Source of the DNA: Candidatus Omnitrophota bacterium
GTDB lineage: Bacteria; Omnitrophota; Gorgyraeia; 2-02-FULL-51-18
Direction: 5' to 3'
Assembly: GCA_023248025.1 (NCBI GenBank)
Contig: JAHFFI010000003.1
Coordinates: 1-37,369, forward strand
DNA length: 37,369 nt
The notes under the pieces were generated by a model that was given only the letters and a program-made list of their open reading frames with translations, searched no databases and was not told the origin of the DNA. This document shows, one piece after another, positions 1 through 8,377 of this stretch (within the stretch, counting starts at the first letter, position 1; the number at the start of each line of letters is the position of its first letter). Made by a program: the position numbers and the translations under genes.

Positions 1-40
1 GATGCAGGATGCGGAGAAGCTAAAAGAACAGTTTTGCTAG
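1..40 (+). CDS. Possible C-terminal tail of a CDS entering from the left (…MQDAEKLKEQFC*)
   Basis: Open frame from base 2 to TAG at 38-40, convergent with the queC-like gene ending at 37; too short to identify. Confidence 0.3.
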   Translation, partial: MQDAEKLKEQFC

Positions 41-717
41 ACGCCTGATTTACGGTATTTTGTCTTATCGAAAATACCTGCGGCAAAGAATGCTTTTTTT
101 CGTTCGACGCATTTATTACAATCACCACAGTGATCATAGCCCTTCGGATTGATGCAAGAAAAGGTCAATTCGAGGGGTAATTTTTTTCCCTTGAGGATCA
201 CCTCATCTTTTTTTAGGCGTGAGAATGGGATCTCGACCGTCAAGGGCTTCCCGAGACCTGCCGAGAGCGCCTCTGAAATCTTTTTTATAAATTTTGCCGA
301 GGCGTCGGGGAAGGGATTAGTCTTAAGCAAGCCTATTTCTATGACGGGAATACCCCGAAGCGCCGCAAAAATAGCCACCTTAGTCAAAAGAATCAGATTA
401 CGGCCCGGCAGATAGACGGCGTCATCGGTGGAATCGGCGCCGGGAACCTTACTGCCGGTAATACTCCAATGACCGGTATAAATATCACGCATGTTGAGAT
501 CCAGATATTCCGGAAGGCGGATTTTGGATGATTTCAGGCGCCATAGGAATTTTTTGAGCCAGAATATTTCTGCGTATTCCCAACGCAGGCCGTGTTTCAC
601 ATACACAGGTGTTACTTCGTCATAAGTATTCAGCGCTTCGGACAAAAGCACGGAGCTTTCGACACCGCCCGAAACCAGAACACAAACACGGCCGCCTTGG
701 CGAGAAACTTCTTCCAT
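37..717 (-). CDS. QueC/ExsB-like PP-loop protein (7-cyano-7-deazaguanine synthase family), variant motif
   Basis: N-terminal VLVSGGVESSVLL PP-loop-like motif and C-terminal zinc cysteines CINPKGYDHCGDCNKC. Confidence 0.75.
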   Translation of the reverse strand: MEEVSRQGGRVCVLVSGGVESSVLLSEALNTYDEVTPVYVKHGLRWEYAEIFWLKKFLWRLKSSKIRLPEYLDLNMRDIYTGHWSITGSKVPGADSTDDAVYLPGRNLILLTKVAIFAALRGIPVIEIGLLKTNPFPDASAKFIKKISEALSAGLGKPLTVEIPFSRLKKDEVILKGKKLPLELTFSCINPKGYDHCGDCNKCVERKKAFFAAGIFDKTKYRKSGV

Positions 718-730
718 GCAACTTCCTTGG

Positions 731-1399
731 TTATTTATTTTCTTCCTGGATGTGGTGCTTGATGTTCTTACCTTCCTCGATGAAGATCACGTCTTCCGAA
801 ATGTTCGTCGCGTGGTCAGCGATGCGCTCGAGGTTGCGGCTGACGAGAATAAGGTCAACAGCGCGGGTGATGCTTTTTGGATCTTCCATCATGTAGGTCA
901 AAAGCTCGCGGAAAATCTGGTCATTGATACGGTCCACCGCATCGTCATCTTCGCAAACCTGCTGGGCCAGCGCCGCGTCGTGCCGAACAAAGGCGTCGAG
1001 AGAATTTTTGATCATGCGCTGCGCCAAGCCCGCCATTTTTGGTATATCAATCAGAGGCTTAAGCAACGGTTCTTTTAAAAGAAAATCAGAGATCTCGGCA
1101 ATATTGACCGCCTGATCCGCTACTCGTTCGAGGTCATTATTGATCTTGAGAATAGCGGTAAGAAGTCTTAAGTCTTTCGCCGCAGGCTGTCTTAGCGCCA
1201 AAAGTTTCAGCGCCTCATCCTCAATCTCGATTTCGGCATGATTGACTTTTTTTTCAAGTTCAAGCACTTCTCGGGCGCAAGCCGGGTTCCTATCGGTAAG
1301 CGCTCGCACCGCAAGCCCCACCATTTCCTGCGCGGTGTCGGCCATATAGAGCAGCCGCTGTTTTAGATGGGTTAATTCTTCGTCGAAATGGCGTTCCAT
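731..1399 (-). CDS. phoU: Phosphate transport system regulator PhoU
   Basis: MERHFDEELTHLKQRLLYMADTAQEMV…NDLERVADQAVNIAE…NLERIADHATNISEDVIF: two PhoU helical repeats. Confidence 0.93.
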   Translation of the reverse strand: MERHFDEELTHLKQRLLYMADTAQEMVGLAVRALTDRNPACAREVLELEKKVNHAEIEIEDEALKLLALRQPAAKDLRLLTAILKINNDLERVADQAVNIAEISDFLLKEPLLKPLIDIPKMAGLAQRMIKNSLDAFVRHDAALAQQVCEDDDAVDRINDQIFRELLTYMMEDPKSITRAVDLILVSRNLERIADHATNISEDVIFIEEGKNIKHHIQEENK

Positions 1400-1456
1400 T
1401 GGTTTAGTATACTCCTCTCATCTGCCGACTGTCATCTGTATCCTGTCATCTGTCTT

Positions 1457-2695
1457 CTAATCCACAGGCAGTATAATTGAAAAGGTGCTTCCGGCCCCCA
1501 AACGACTCCGGACTTCTATGCGCCCATTGTGGCGTTCGACAATATGTTTAGCAATGGAAAGCCCAAGACCTGAACCGCCTAATTCTCGCGAGCGGCTTTT
1601 ATCAACCCGATAAAAACGTTCGAATATTCTGTTTAAGTCCGCTTCCGGTATCCCAATGCCTGTATCGGTCACAGTGATATTCACCGTGCCTGATTTTTTT
1701 TCGATTCCCACCAGGATTTTTCCGCCGGTCGTATTGTATTTGATGGCGTTATCCAAAAGGTTCGAGAGCGCATGCTCTATCTGCTTGGCATCCGACGGAA
1801 AATGCGCCTCGTGGTCTCCAAATTTTCTAACAAGCACGATCTGTTTTTCTTTCAAGCGCTTGGCGAAAGAAGGCTCCATACGGTCAAGCAGCACGCCAAG
1901 GTCGAGCGTTTCTTTGCGAATCTCCGCGCGGCCTGATTCCACCGAAGAAAGTAAAAGAAGGTCCTCGATTAAACCATGAAGCTTTTTTGCATGATCATCA
2001 ATAATGGAAAGAAATCGTCCGCTGTTTTCCTTATCTTCCAGAGCGCCTTCTTTCAAGGTTTCCACATATCCCAAAATAGAGGTTAGCGGCGTTTTTAGCT
2101 CGTGCGAAACATTCGCCACAAACTCGGAACGCATCTCTTCCAGTTTTTTTAGCCTGGTTACGTCATGGAATACGGCAATCACTCCGAGAAACAGCTTATC
2201 GCTAAAAACGGGAGACACCTGGATCTGGAAATGCGTATCGAAAAGAAGGATTTTATGCTCCTTTCGGATCGACCTCTGCTTGTCCAGCGACTCCTGTATC
2301 ATGTCGTTGATATCCGGGTCACGGAACGCTTCCCAAAAATAGCTTCCGCGGACCATTTGAGGGTTTATTTCAAGTACACCTGCCAGCATAGAATTCATGA
2401 GTAGTATTTTCTTATCGGTATCGATGACCACAACGCCTTCTGTCATACTCTCAAGCACAGAAAGCATCCTGTTCTTTACAGCGGAAGCGGTTTGAATCTC
2501 TTCTTCATGTTTCTTCGAGGCATCGCGGGACGCGCGCGTCCACTCCAGCCAGCTCTGCTTTTTAATACGGATCCAGAATAGCGCTGCAAGATTCAACAGA
2601 AGAGACGCGGCAAGAATTACAATAAGGACGGTGTTAGGCGTCTTCAAAACGATACCCTGAACCCCGCACCGTTTGAAGGCATTCGCGGCGGGCAC
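1457..2695 (-). CDS. phoR: PhoR-type sensor histidine kinase (TM, PAS, HisKA, HATPase)
   Basis: FVANVSHELKTPLTSILGYVETLKEG (H-box), NLLDNAIKYN (N-box), DTGIGIP, GGSGLGLSIAKHIVERH. True start may be TTG at 2647, giving a short overlap with phoB. Confidence 0.92.
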   Translation of the reverse strand: MPAANAFKRCGVQGIVLKTPNTVLIVILAASLLLNLAALFWIRIKKQSWLEWTRASRDASKKHEEEIQTASAVKNRMLSVLESMTEGVVVIDTDKKILLMNSMLAGVLEINPQMVRGSYFWEAFRDPDINDMIQESLDKQRSIRKEHKILLFDTHFQIQVSPVFSDKLFLGVIAVFHDVTRLKKLEEMRSEFVANVSHELKTPLTSILGYVETLKEGALEDKENSGRFLSIIDDHAKKLHGLIEDLLLLSSVESGRAEIRKETLDLGVLLDRMEPSFAKRLKEKQIVLVRKFGDHEAHFPSDAKQIEHALSNLLDNAIKYNTTGGKILVGIEKKSGTVNITVTDTGIGIPEADLNRIFERFYRVDKSRSRELGGSGLGLSIAKHIVERHNGRIEVRSRLGAGSTFSIILPVD

Positions 2696-3317
2696 CTAAT
2701 TTTTGCCGGATGCTGCGTACGTGCACGTCCACAGTCCTGTCGATCACAAAGGTCTGGGAGCCCCATGCGCCGTCCAGAAGCTTGTCACGCGAGAAAACTT
2801 TTCCTTTATTTTCCATGAGAAAAGCCAGAATATTGAATTCTATTTTTGTCAGGACAACGGGCTTATTGTCGACTTTGAGCTGCATGCGCTCTTTATCGAG
2901 GACGATGCCGTCTATGCGGATAATATTTGTTGATACGGCCGAAGTTTTCTGTCGCAGCAAGTTCTTGACCCTCGCCAGGAGCACTTTTATGCTGAACGGT
3001 TTAGGCACATAGTCAGAGGCCCCTATCTCAAGCCCCACGACCTGGTCCACTTCCGAGGACTTGGCTGTAAGCATAATGATGGGTATCGTCCGGGTTACCG
3101 GATCATTCTTTAGAAGTTTACAGACCTCGAGGCCGTCTATCCCGGGAAGCATGAGATCGAGAAGAATAAGCGCGGGTTTTTTCTGCTTAGCCAGTTCCAG
3201 GCCTTCCTCGCCCGTCTTGGCGGCTACAGTCTGGTATCCTTCTTTTTCAAGGTTATATTGGAGAAGTTTTAAAATATCTTTTTCGTCGTCAATGACGAGA
3301 ATCAGCGATTTGGCCAT
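2634..3317 (-). CDS. phoB: PhoB-family response regulator (REC + winged helix)
   Basis: ILVIDDEKDILKLL, LLDLMLPGIDGLEVC, MLTAKSSEVD, YVPKPFSIKVLLARV and C-terminal winged helix TVDVHVRSIRQKLG…VRGSGYRFE. Confidence 0.93.
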   Translation of the reverse strand: MAKSLILVIDDEKDILKLLQYNLEKEGYQTVAAKTGEEGLELAKQKKPALILLDLMLPGIDGLEVCKLLKNDPVTRTIPIIMLTAKSSEVDQVVGLEIGASDYVPKPFSIKVLLARVKNLLRQKTSAVSTNIIRIDGIVLDKERMQLKVDNKPVVLTKIEFNILAFLMENKGKVFSRDKLLDGAWGSQTFVIDRTVDVHVRSIRQKLGARRECLQTVRGSGYRFEDA

Positions 3318-4021
3318 TATTTCGGAGCTTTGACCCGACCGAGTATTTCCTTCACTTTATCCCGAATTTCGTGGTGTATCTCATCCACACCTTTACGGGC
3401 ATCCACAACTTCAAAACTGAATTCTTTTGAAAGCTTGTCGTATTCGGCAATCAGTAACGACTGGTAATTCACGAAGCTGTCGAAAAGGTCCTGCCCCATG
3501 TGCATGTCCATACCCGCTTCCCAATAATTCATGCCTCCCGTTTCGATCACACGCGGGATCAGTGTCTCAATATCCATTTTCATATAAATAACTACGTCCG
3601 GCACGAGCGCAAAGCCAAACACATCCCGTATCCATTTTTGGCTTGAATTTCTCACGACATCGCGCGCGAAAGCAGTATAAATGTACCGGTCAGCGATGAC
3701 GATGTGCCCGGATTTCAGAGCCGGGATGATCTGGTTCTCGAGCCGGTCTGCGAAGTCGGTCGCGTATAAAAGGGAAAAGGTCATGCGATCCATCATGGTC
3801 CCGGATTTGGCCATTTCGATGGATTTATGCATGAGGTTCGAGCGGGTCCACCCGGTCTCGACCACGGCGTAGCCCTGAACTTCAAGCCAATTTTTCAGAA
3901 GGTCTACCTGCGTCGATCGGCCGATACCGTCCGTGCCTTCGATGCAGATAAATTTACCCTTCAGCGTAAACGGCTTAAGATACGGTAAACCGTCGCCAAA
4001 AAACTTTGGGTCGCTTGGCAT
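3317..4021 (-). CDS. Thymidylate-kinase-like P-loop protein (paralogue 1, Walker A Lys replaced by Arg)
   Basis: FICIEGTDGIGRSTQVDLLKNWLE, DRYIYTAFARDVVR; similar along its length to the upstream gene 3975..4712. Confidence 0.8.
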   Translation of the reverse strand: MPSDPKFFGDGLPYLKPFTLKGKFICIEGTDGIGRSTQVDLLKNWLEVQGYAVVETGWTRSNLMHKSIEMAKSGTMMDRMTFSLLYATDFADRLENQIIPALKSGHIVIADRYIYTAFARDVVRNSSQKWIRDVFGFALVPDVVIYMKMDIETLIPRVIETGGMNYWEAGMDMHMGQDLFDSFVNYQSLLIAEYDKLSKEFSFEVVDARKGVDEIHHEIRDKVKEILGRVKAPK

Positions 4022-4712
4022 AAATGGTCCTCTTTTTAGAATATCCTTTTAATGCGCCCTTCATAACAATCTCGCGGACGATCTCCTGCTGATCATGGAT
4101 ATCCAATTCCGCGTCAATCTGGGAAAAATTAAACTCCTCGACCATTTTTTCATACTGATCAATGATCTTCGACTGGAAGTTCTTGAAAGACGTGATGATG
4201 TCTTTATCCTTGGCCGGCTCGACATCAAGCCCTGCCTCGTGGAATTTTATCTCGGCACGACCCGAAATGATGCGGTCACAGGCGGTTTGAATAGGCACGC
4301 GAAAATAAAAGCTGATATCCGGCTTTACAGAAAAGCTATAGAGATTGCGCACCCATTGCGGATGCACACCGCGCACCACGTCTCTGGCAAAAGCCGTGTA
4401 AGCGTAGCGATCAGCCAAGACGATCATTCCGGCCTTGAGTGGAGGAATGATTTGATAGTTGAGCCTGTCTGCAAAATCCGTAGCATGCAGCAGCGAAAAA
4501 GTGGTCGGGGTTAGAAGGTTTTTCTTTTTACCCTCTTTTGTGGTCTCTTTGACAAGCTCGGAGCTGTTCCATTCAGTAAAGAATATGGAAAAACCCTGAG
4601 ATTCGAGCCATTTCTTTAGAAGTGAAATCTGGGTGCTTTTTCCCGAACCATCGACACCTTCAACGATGATGAGTTTACCCGGATATTCGTGTTTTTTATC
4701 GAAAAGTCCCAT
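3975..4712 (-). CDS. Thymidylate-kinase-like P-loop kinase (paralogue 2, canonical Walker A)
   Basis: LIIVEGVDGSGKSTQISLLKKWLES, DRYAYTAFARDVVRG; overlaps start of paralogue 1. Confidence 0.85.
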   Translation of the reverse strand: MGLFDKKHEYPGKLIIVEGVDGSGKSTQISLLKKWLESQGFSIFFTEWNSSELVKETTKEGKKKNLLTPTTFSLLHATDFADRLNYQIIPPLKAGMIVLADRYAYTAFARDVVRGVHPQWVRNLYSFSVKPDISFYFRVPIQTACDRIISGRAEIKFHEAGLDVEPAKDKDIITSFKNFQSKIIDQYEKMVEEFNFSQIDAELDIHDQQEIVREIVMKGALKGYSKKRTIYAKRPKVFWRRFTVS

Positions 4713-5664
4713 GGCGTGCCTTTTGGCCTATGATTGTACCATTTTTATTGATGAAATCGAGGATAATACCCTCACGGATACCGCTCGAAGAAAGCGTTAA
4801 AGAATGGGCACCCAACATCTTTAAAAGCGTTTTCACAAACACAGCCCCCGCAATAATAATGTCGAGGCGCTTGGGATCCAAGCCTCTCATTTTGATGCGC
4901 CCTCTCCAGTCGCTTTCAAGCAGTTCATGATAGACTTTTTCAAAAGTCGTAACATCCGCATGGAAAAGGTTCACGCGCCGCAGAGGAGTTTTGTATTTTT
5001 TCTCATGAACAAGGGACCCGAGGTTGATCATCGTTCCGGAAGTTCCCACTATCTCTGAGAAACCGATTTTTTTTATCTTTTTAGCGGCGCGGCCTAATTT
5101 TTTACGTATATGTATTTTGATGCGTCTAATTTCTTTTTTGAGAGGCGGGTCGTGAGAAATAAAACGGTCTGTGAGTCTCGTCACGCCAAGACGGAAGCTA
5201 TCCATAAAATACACATTCTTGTCATTTCCAAGAATAAGCTCAACACTCCCGCCGCCGATGTCGACAACAAGCGTCCGCTTATTTTTTCTCGGCATATTGT
5301 GGATGGCCGCAAGAAAAATAAGACGAGCCTCTTCCTCTCCGGTTACCACCTCGACTTTAATTCCGGTGCGTTTACGTATAGTCTCCACAAAAACACCGCC
5401 GTTCTTTGCGTCGCGGACGGCGCTGGTCGCGACCGCGACTGTCGCCTTAACCTGATATCTTTTGGCGATCTTGCGAAAACTCTCAATAACTTCTATCGCG
5501 CGGTTCATGGCCGACGCCTGAAGACGTTTGGACTTAAAGCTCCCATCGCCTAGTCTTGTCGTATCTCTTTGGTGTGTAAGGACTTCAAACGAACCATCAG
5601 ACTTGATATCTACCGCCAGCATATGAATGGAGTTAGTGCCTATGTCAAAAACAGCGATTTTCAT
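4696..5664 (-). CDS. Ppx/GppA family exopolyphosphatase / pppGpp phosphohydrolase
   Basis: AVFDIGTNSIHMLAVDI, VATSAVRDAKNG, VVDIGGGSVELILG, SSSGIREGIILD. Confidence 0.92.
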   Translation of the reverse strand: MKIAVFDIGTNSIHMLAVDIKSDGSFEVLTHQRDTTRLGDGSFKSKRLQASAMNRAIEVIESFRKIAKRYQVKATVAVATSAVRDAKNGGVFVETIRKRTGIKVEVVTGEEEARLIFLAAIHNMPRKNKRTLVVDIGGGSVELILGNDKNVYFMDSFRLGVTRLTDRFISHDPPLKKEIRRIKIHIRKKLGRAAKKIKKIGFSEIVGTSGTMINLGSLVHEKKYKTPLRRVNLFHADVTTFEKVYHELLESDWRGRIKMRGLDPKRLDIIIAGAVFVKTLLKMLGAHSLTLSSSGIREGIILDFINKNGTIIGQKARHGTFR

Positions 5665-5701
5665 GCCGGGTGCCTACGTTGGGTGTTGTCAAAAAAATAG
5701 T

Positions 5702-5744
5702 GTTCCATAATCCTATTTTAAGCGATAGGATGCTTCTATGGAAC
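5702..5744 (+). promoter_or_regulatory. Long palindrome spanning the SDR start codon (15 bp of stem, candidate operator or RNA hairpin)
   Basis: GTTCCATA-ATCCTAT-tttaagcg-ATAGGAT-gcttc-TATGGAAC; ATG of the next gene (5738) lies in the 3' arm. Confidence 0.5.
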
Positions 5745-6460
5745 TTTTAAAAAAACGCGTGCTTATCACAGGCGGCGCCAAGCGGGTCGGGCGCGTTATC
5801 GCCTTGGCTCTAGCCAAAAAAGGCGCGTCCATACTACTCCACTGCCACAACTCACTCACTGAAGCCGAAATAACCGCGTCGGAAATAAAGGCACTGGGTG
5901 TCTCCTGCGAAATCTTACAGGCCGACCTCTCCCGTGTGGACCAGATACACGCCATGACCAAAAAAATCTCGACTCCCGTTGACATACTGATTAACAGCGC
6001 TTCGGCCTTCTATAAAACTCCCATTCGAGAGGTCACCGAAAAAAACTGGGATGAACTCCTGGATGCAAACCTCAAAGGTCCTTTTTTTCTTTCGCAGGAA
6101 TTAGCTTCCCGTATGGCGAATGGAACGGGAGGCAAGATTATCAACATTGCCGATTGGAGTGGAATACGCCCTTACAAGGACTACGCCCCCTACTGCGCTT
6201 CTAAAGGTGGCCTCATCACACTGACTAAAGCGTTAGCGCGTGATTTCGCCCCCAAAGTTTCGGTCAATGCCGTCGCCCCCGGCCCCGTCATGATGCCTGA
6301 GAATTTTTCTCAAGATGAAGTTAAGGCGATTGCTAACTTGACAGCTGTCGGCCGTATAGGAACTCCGGAAGATATCGCAAATGCAGTTATTTTTCTTCTC
6401 GAAAACGACTTCATCAACGGCACCGTTTTGACTGTCGACGGCGGCCGGTCCATAGTTTAA
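5738..6460 (+). CDS. SDR-family oxidoreductase, pteridine-reductase/FolM type
   Basis: VLITGGAKRVGRVIALALAKKG, NSASAFYKTP, YCASKGGLITLTKALARDFAP, NGTVLTVDGGRSI. Confidence 0.9.
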   Translation: MELLKKRVLITGGAKRVGRVIALALAKKGASILLHCHNSLTEAEITASEIKALGVSCEILQADLSRVDQIHAMTKKISTPVDILINSASAFYKTPIREVTEKNWDELLDANLKGPFFLSQELASRMANGTGGKIINIADWSGIRPYKDYAPYCASKGGLITLTKALARDFAPKVSVNAVAPGPVMMPENFSQDEVKAIANLTAVGRIGTPEDIANAVIFLLENDFINGTVLTVDGGRSIV

Positions 6461-6487
6461 TCAACCATCTGACAATGCCTTTAAATT

Positions 6488-6816
6488 AACCGACGGGTCC
6501 TGCCCACTCCCGAAGAACACCCTTAGCCAGGCCCCGGACCCCGGAAGTGGTCCTTTTGGTCGACGTATGGATTTCCCCTCCGAGGAAATCCACACTCCGT
6601 TAAAGTTTGCGCGTGTGTGAAAGTGGGTTTCCATGGCGCGCAAACTTCAAAGGCGCCCCAAAGGACCACTTCCGGGGTCCTATACCATTAGCTAATGAGT
6701 GTTCTATTAAAACCCAGAGAACCCGACGGGTGGCAAAGGACGAGGTCTATTTGCCCGGAGCCGCTAATAGACGGCGAGGACAAATAGACCTCGTCCTTTG
6801 ACAGGCCCCGTCGGTT
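6488..6816. repeat. Palindrome-rich intergenic repeat element, copy A (similar to copy B at ~12147-12498)
   Basis: Near-identical blocks shared with copy B (e.g. GGATTTCCCCTCCGAGGAAATC, GTGTGTGAAAGTGGGTTTCCATGG, CTATTTGCCCGGAGCCGCTAATAGACGGCGAG); ends AACCGACGGGTCCT / AGGCCCCGTCGGTT are 13/14 inverted repeats. Confidence 0.85.
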
Positions 6817-6849
6817 ACCTGGATTAATAGATCCAAATGAAGCACTTCG

Positions 6850-6879
6850 TTGACAGTGGGATAATACAATGGCTATACT
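6850..6879 (+). promoter_or_regulatory. Candidate sigma70-type promoter upstream of queD
   Basis: TTGACA (6850-6855), 18-bp spacer, TATACT (6874-6879); start codon 12 nt downstream. Confidence 0.45.
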
Positions 6880-6891
6880 TATAAGGAAATT

Positions 6892-7326
6892 ATGTACACC
6901 GTCACAAAACAAATTCATTTCTGCTATGGTCACCGCCTTCTGGACTATGACGGCAAATGTGCCCATCCCCACGGCCACAACGGCGTCATCGAGATTGAGC
7001 TGTCCACCAATGCCCTGGACAAGCGCGGCATGGTATACGATTTCGGAGATATCAAGGGCATCATACAGGAGTGGGTGGATAAAGCTCTCGACCACAAGAT
7101 GATTTTAAGGAAGGATGACCCGCTTGTCCTTATTTTTAGAAAAATAAAGGAGCCCTATTTCGTCATGAATGACAACCCTACGGCCGAGGCTTTGGCTAAA
7201 CTTATTTTTGATTACGCCGATTCCAAAAAACTCCCCATCTCAAAAGTGAAATTCTGGGAAACCCAGAGCTCTTTCGCCACTTACTCCGTTCCATCTCGCT
7301 CCATTTCAATAATGGGAAAAAATTAA
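6892..7326 (+). CDS. queD: 6-carboxytetrahydropterin synthase QueD / PTPS family
   Basis: MYTVTKQIHFCYGHRL…GKCAHPHGHNGVIEIEL (CxxxHGH motif), GMVYDFGDIKGIIQEWVDKALDHKMIL, NPTAEALAKLIF. Confidence 0.9.
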   Translation: MYTVTKQIHFCYGHRLLDYDGKCAHPHGHNGVIEIELSTNALDKRGMVYDFGDIKGIIQEWVDKALDHKMILRKDDPLVLIFRKIKEPYFVMNDNPTAEALAKLIFDYADSKKLPISKVKFWETQSSFATYSVPSRSISIMGKN

Positions 7327-7799
7327 CCGCCGTAATGCCAAGGCGTGTCGCCCATGACAAGCGGCGCTTCGTTTTTGAGTATCTCCGCTTCAACAACTTC
7401 ACCGATCACGATAGAATGATCTCCGGCCTCAAAAATATTTTTTAATTCACATTCCAGGAAATGAGTGGCCTGCTCCAGCACCGGCGCTCCCGTTTTACCG
7501 GGATGAAAAGCAACCTCACCGAAGCGATTGCCGCTGGCGGGGGTCGGTTTAAAAAACTGTTCCAGTATTTTTTTATCGGACTTGGCCAAAAAATTAACTG
7601 AAAATACTTTTCCTTTTTCTATCATTTCCAGAGAATGCGTTCCGTGGCGAACACCCAGCATCACACGCGGAGGTTTCAACGAACACTGTGAAAGCCAGCT
7701 TCCGGTAAATGCATGAAAAGCATCTTCGTTTCTTACGCCAATGACGTATAAGCCGTACGGAATAGTGCGTAAAATCGTTTTTTTAGACGCTTCGTTCAT
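7323..7799 (-). CDS. Flavin reductase family protein (FMN-binding split barrel)
   Basis: RTIPYGLYVIGVRNEDAFHAFTGSWLSQCSLKPPRVMLGVR…FSVNFLAK…VIGEVVEAEI. Confidence 0.85.
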   Translation of the reverse strand: MNEASKKTILRTIPYGLYVIGVRNEDAFHAFTGSWLSQCSLKPPRVMLGVRHGTHSLEMIEKGKVFSVNFLAKSDKKILEQFFKPTPASGNRFGEVAFHPGKTGAPVLEQATHFLECELKNIFEAGDHSIVIGEVVEAEILKNEAPLVMGDTPWHYGG

Positions 7800-8323
7800 T
7801 TGCCAAAAGCATTTTTTTGGGCCGGCTTCGTGGCAACGGCAAAGAGACCAAACAGCACGAATGAATAGAACAGGTCACCGGCGAGAGAATTTCGGAAAAA
7901 CGGAAGTGCCAGCCAGAAACATTGGCCAAGCCCTGCCCACGTTTTTGAATACATCGATTGAAATAGAAATACGCCGAGGTTCGTAACGATAAAAAATATG
8001 CTGGCGCCCGCGAGAGTTCCATAAAAAATTTTGCCCGGATTTAAATTATTTTTTATTCTTAAACCGATCAGGCTTACGAGAAAGAAACATCCCCAGGTCA
8101 AAATAAACAAATCGTGCGGACCGATCAAAATATCGCTTCCGATCATGAGTAGCAGCGGCACGGTCAATGCCAACGCGGCTGGAAACAAGCCGCCGGAAAA
8201 TAGAGCGATGGCGGTAATGGGCGTAAAATTGGATGGGTGCGGCAAAAGTCGCAGTGCCATTCCGGAGATAATCAGGAACAACGCGAACAACGTTTGCGAT
8301 CTATTTTCTGTTTTGAAGGTCAC
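7796..8323 (-). CDS. DUF6580-like integral membrane protein
   Basis: Multi-TM; LRLLPHPSNFTPITAIALFSGGLF…SDILIGPHDLFILTWGCFFLVSLIG…NLGVFLF. Confidence 0.7.
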   Translation of the reverse strand: MTFKTENRSQTLFALFLIISGMALRLLPHPSNFTPITAIALFSGGLFPAALALTVPLLLMIGSDILIGPHDLFILTWGCFFLVSLIGLRIKNNLNPGKIFYGTLAGASIFFIVTNLGVFLFQSMYSKTWAGLGQCFWLALPFFRNSLAGDLFYSFVLFGLFAVATKPAQKNAFGK

Positions 8324-8377
8324 GCTGTCTCCTGTTTGCCCGTATTATAAGGCTTTTGTACGTTTTCGTCTACGGTC

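Noticed and set aside
4095-4514. 139-aa + strand ORF antisense to the thymidylate-kinase-like gene (and the similar 5110..5553 ORF antisense to ppx/gppA)
   Set aside because: Shadow ORFs opposite conserved genes; no independent evidence.
6461-6801. ORFs 6461..6643 (-) and 6607..6801 (+) and the similar ORFs at 12053..12290 (-), 12151..12507 (+), 12187..12708 (-), which encode similar peptides (e.g. MRAMETHFHTRAN)
   Set aside because: They lie in the palindromic repeat copies on both strands. The shared peptides follow from the DNA repeat, and there is no coding signature or RBS.
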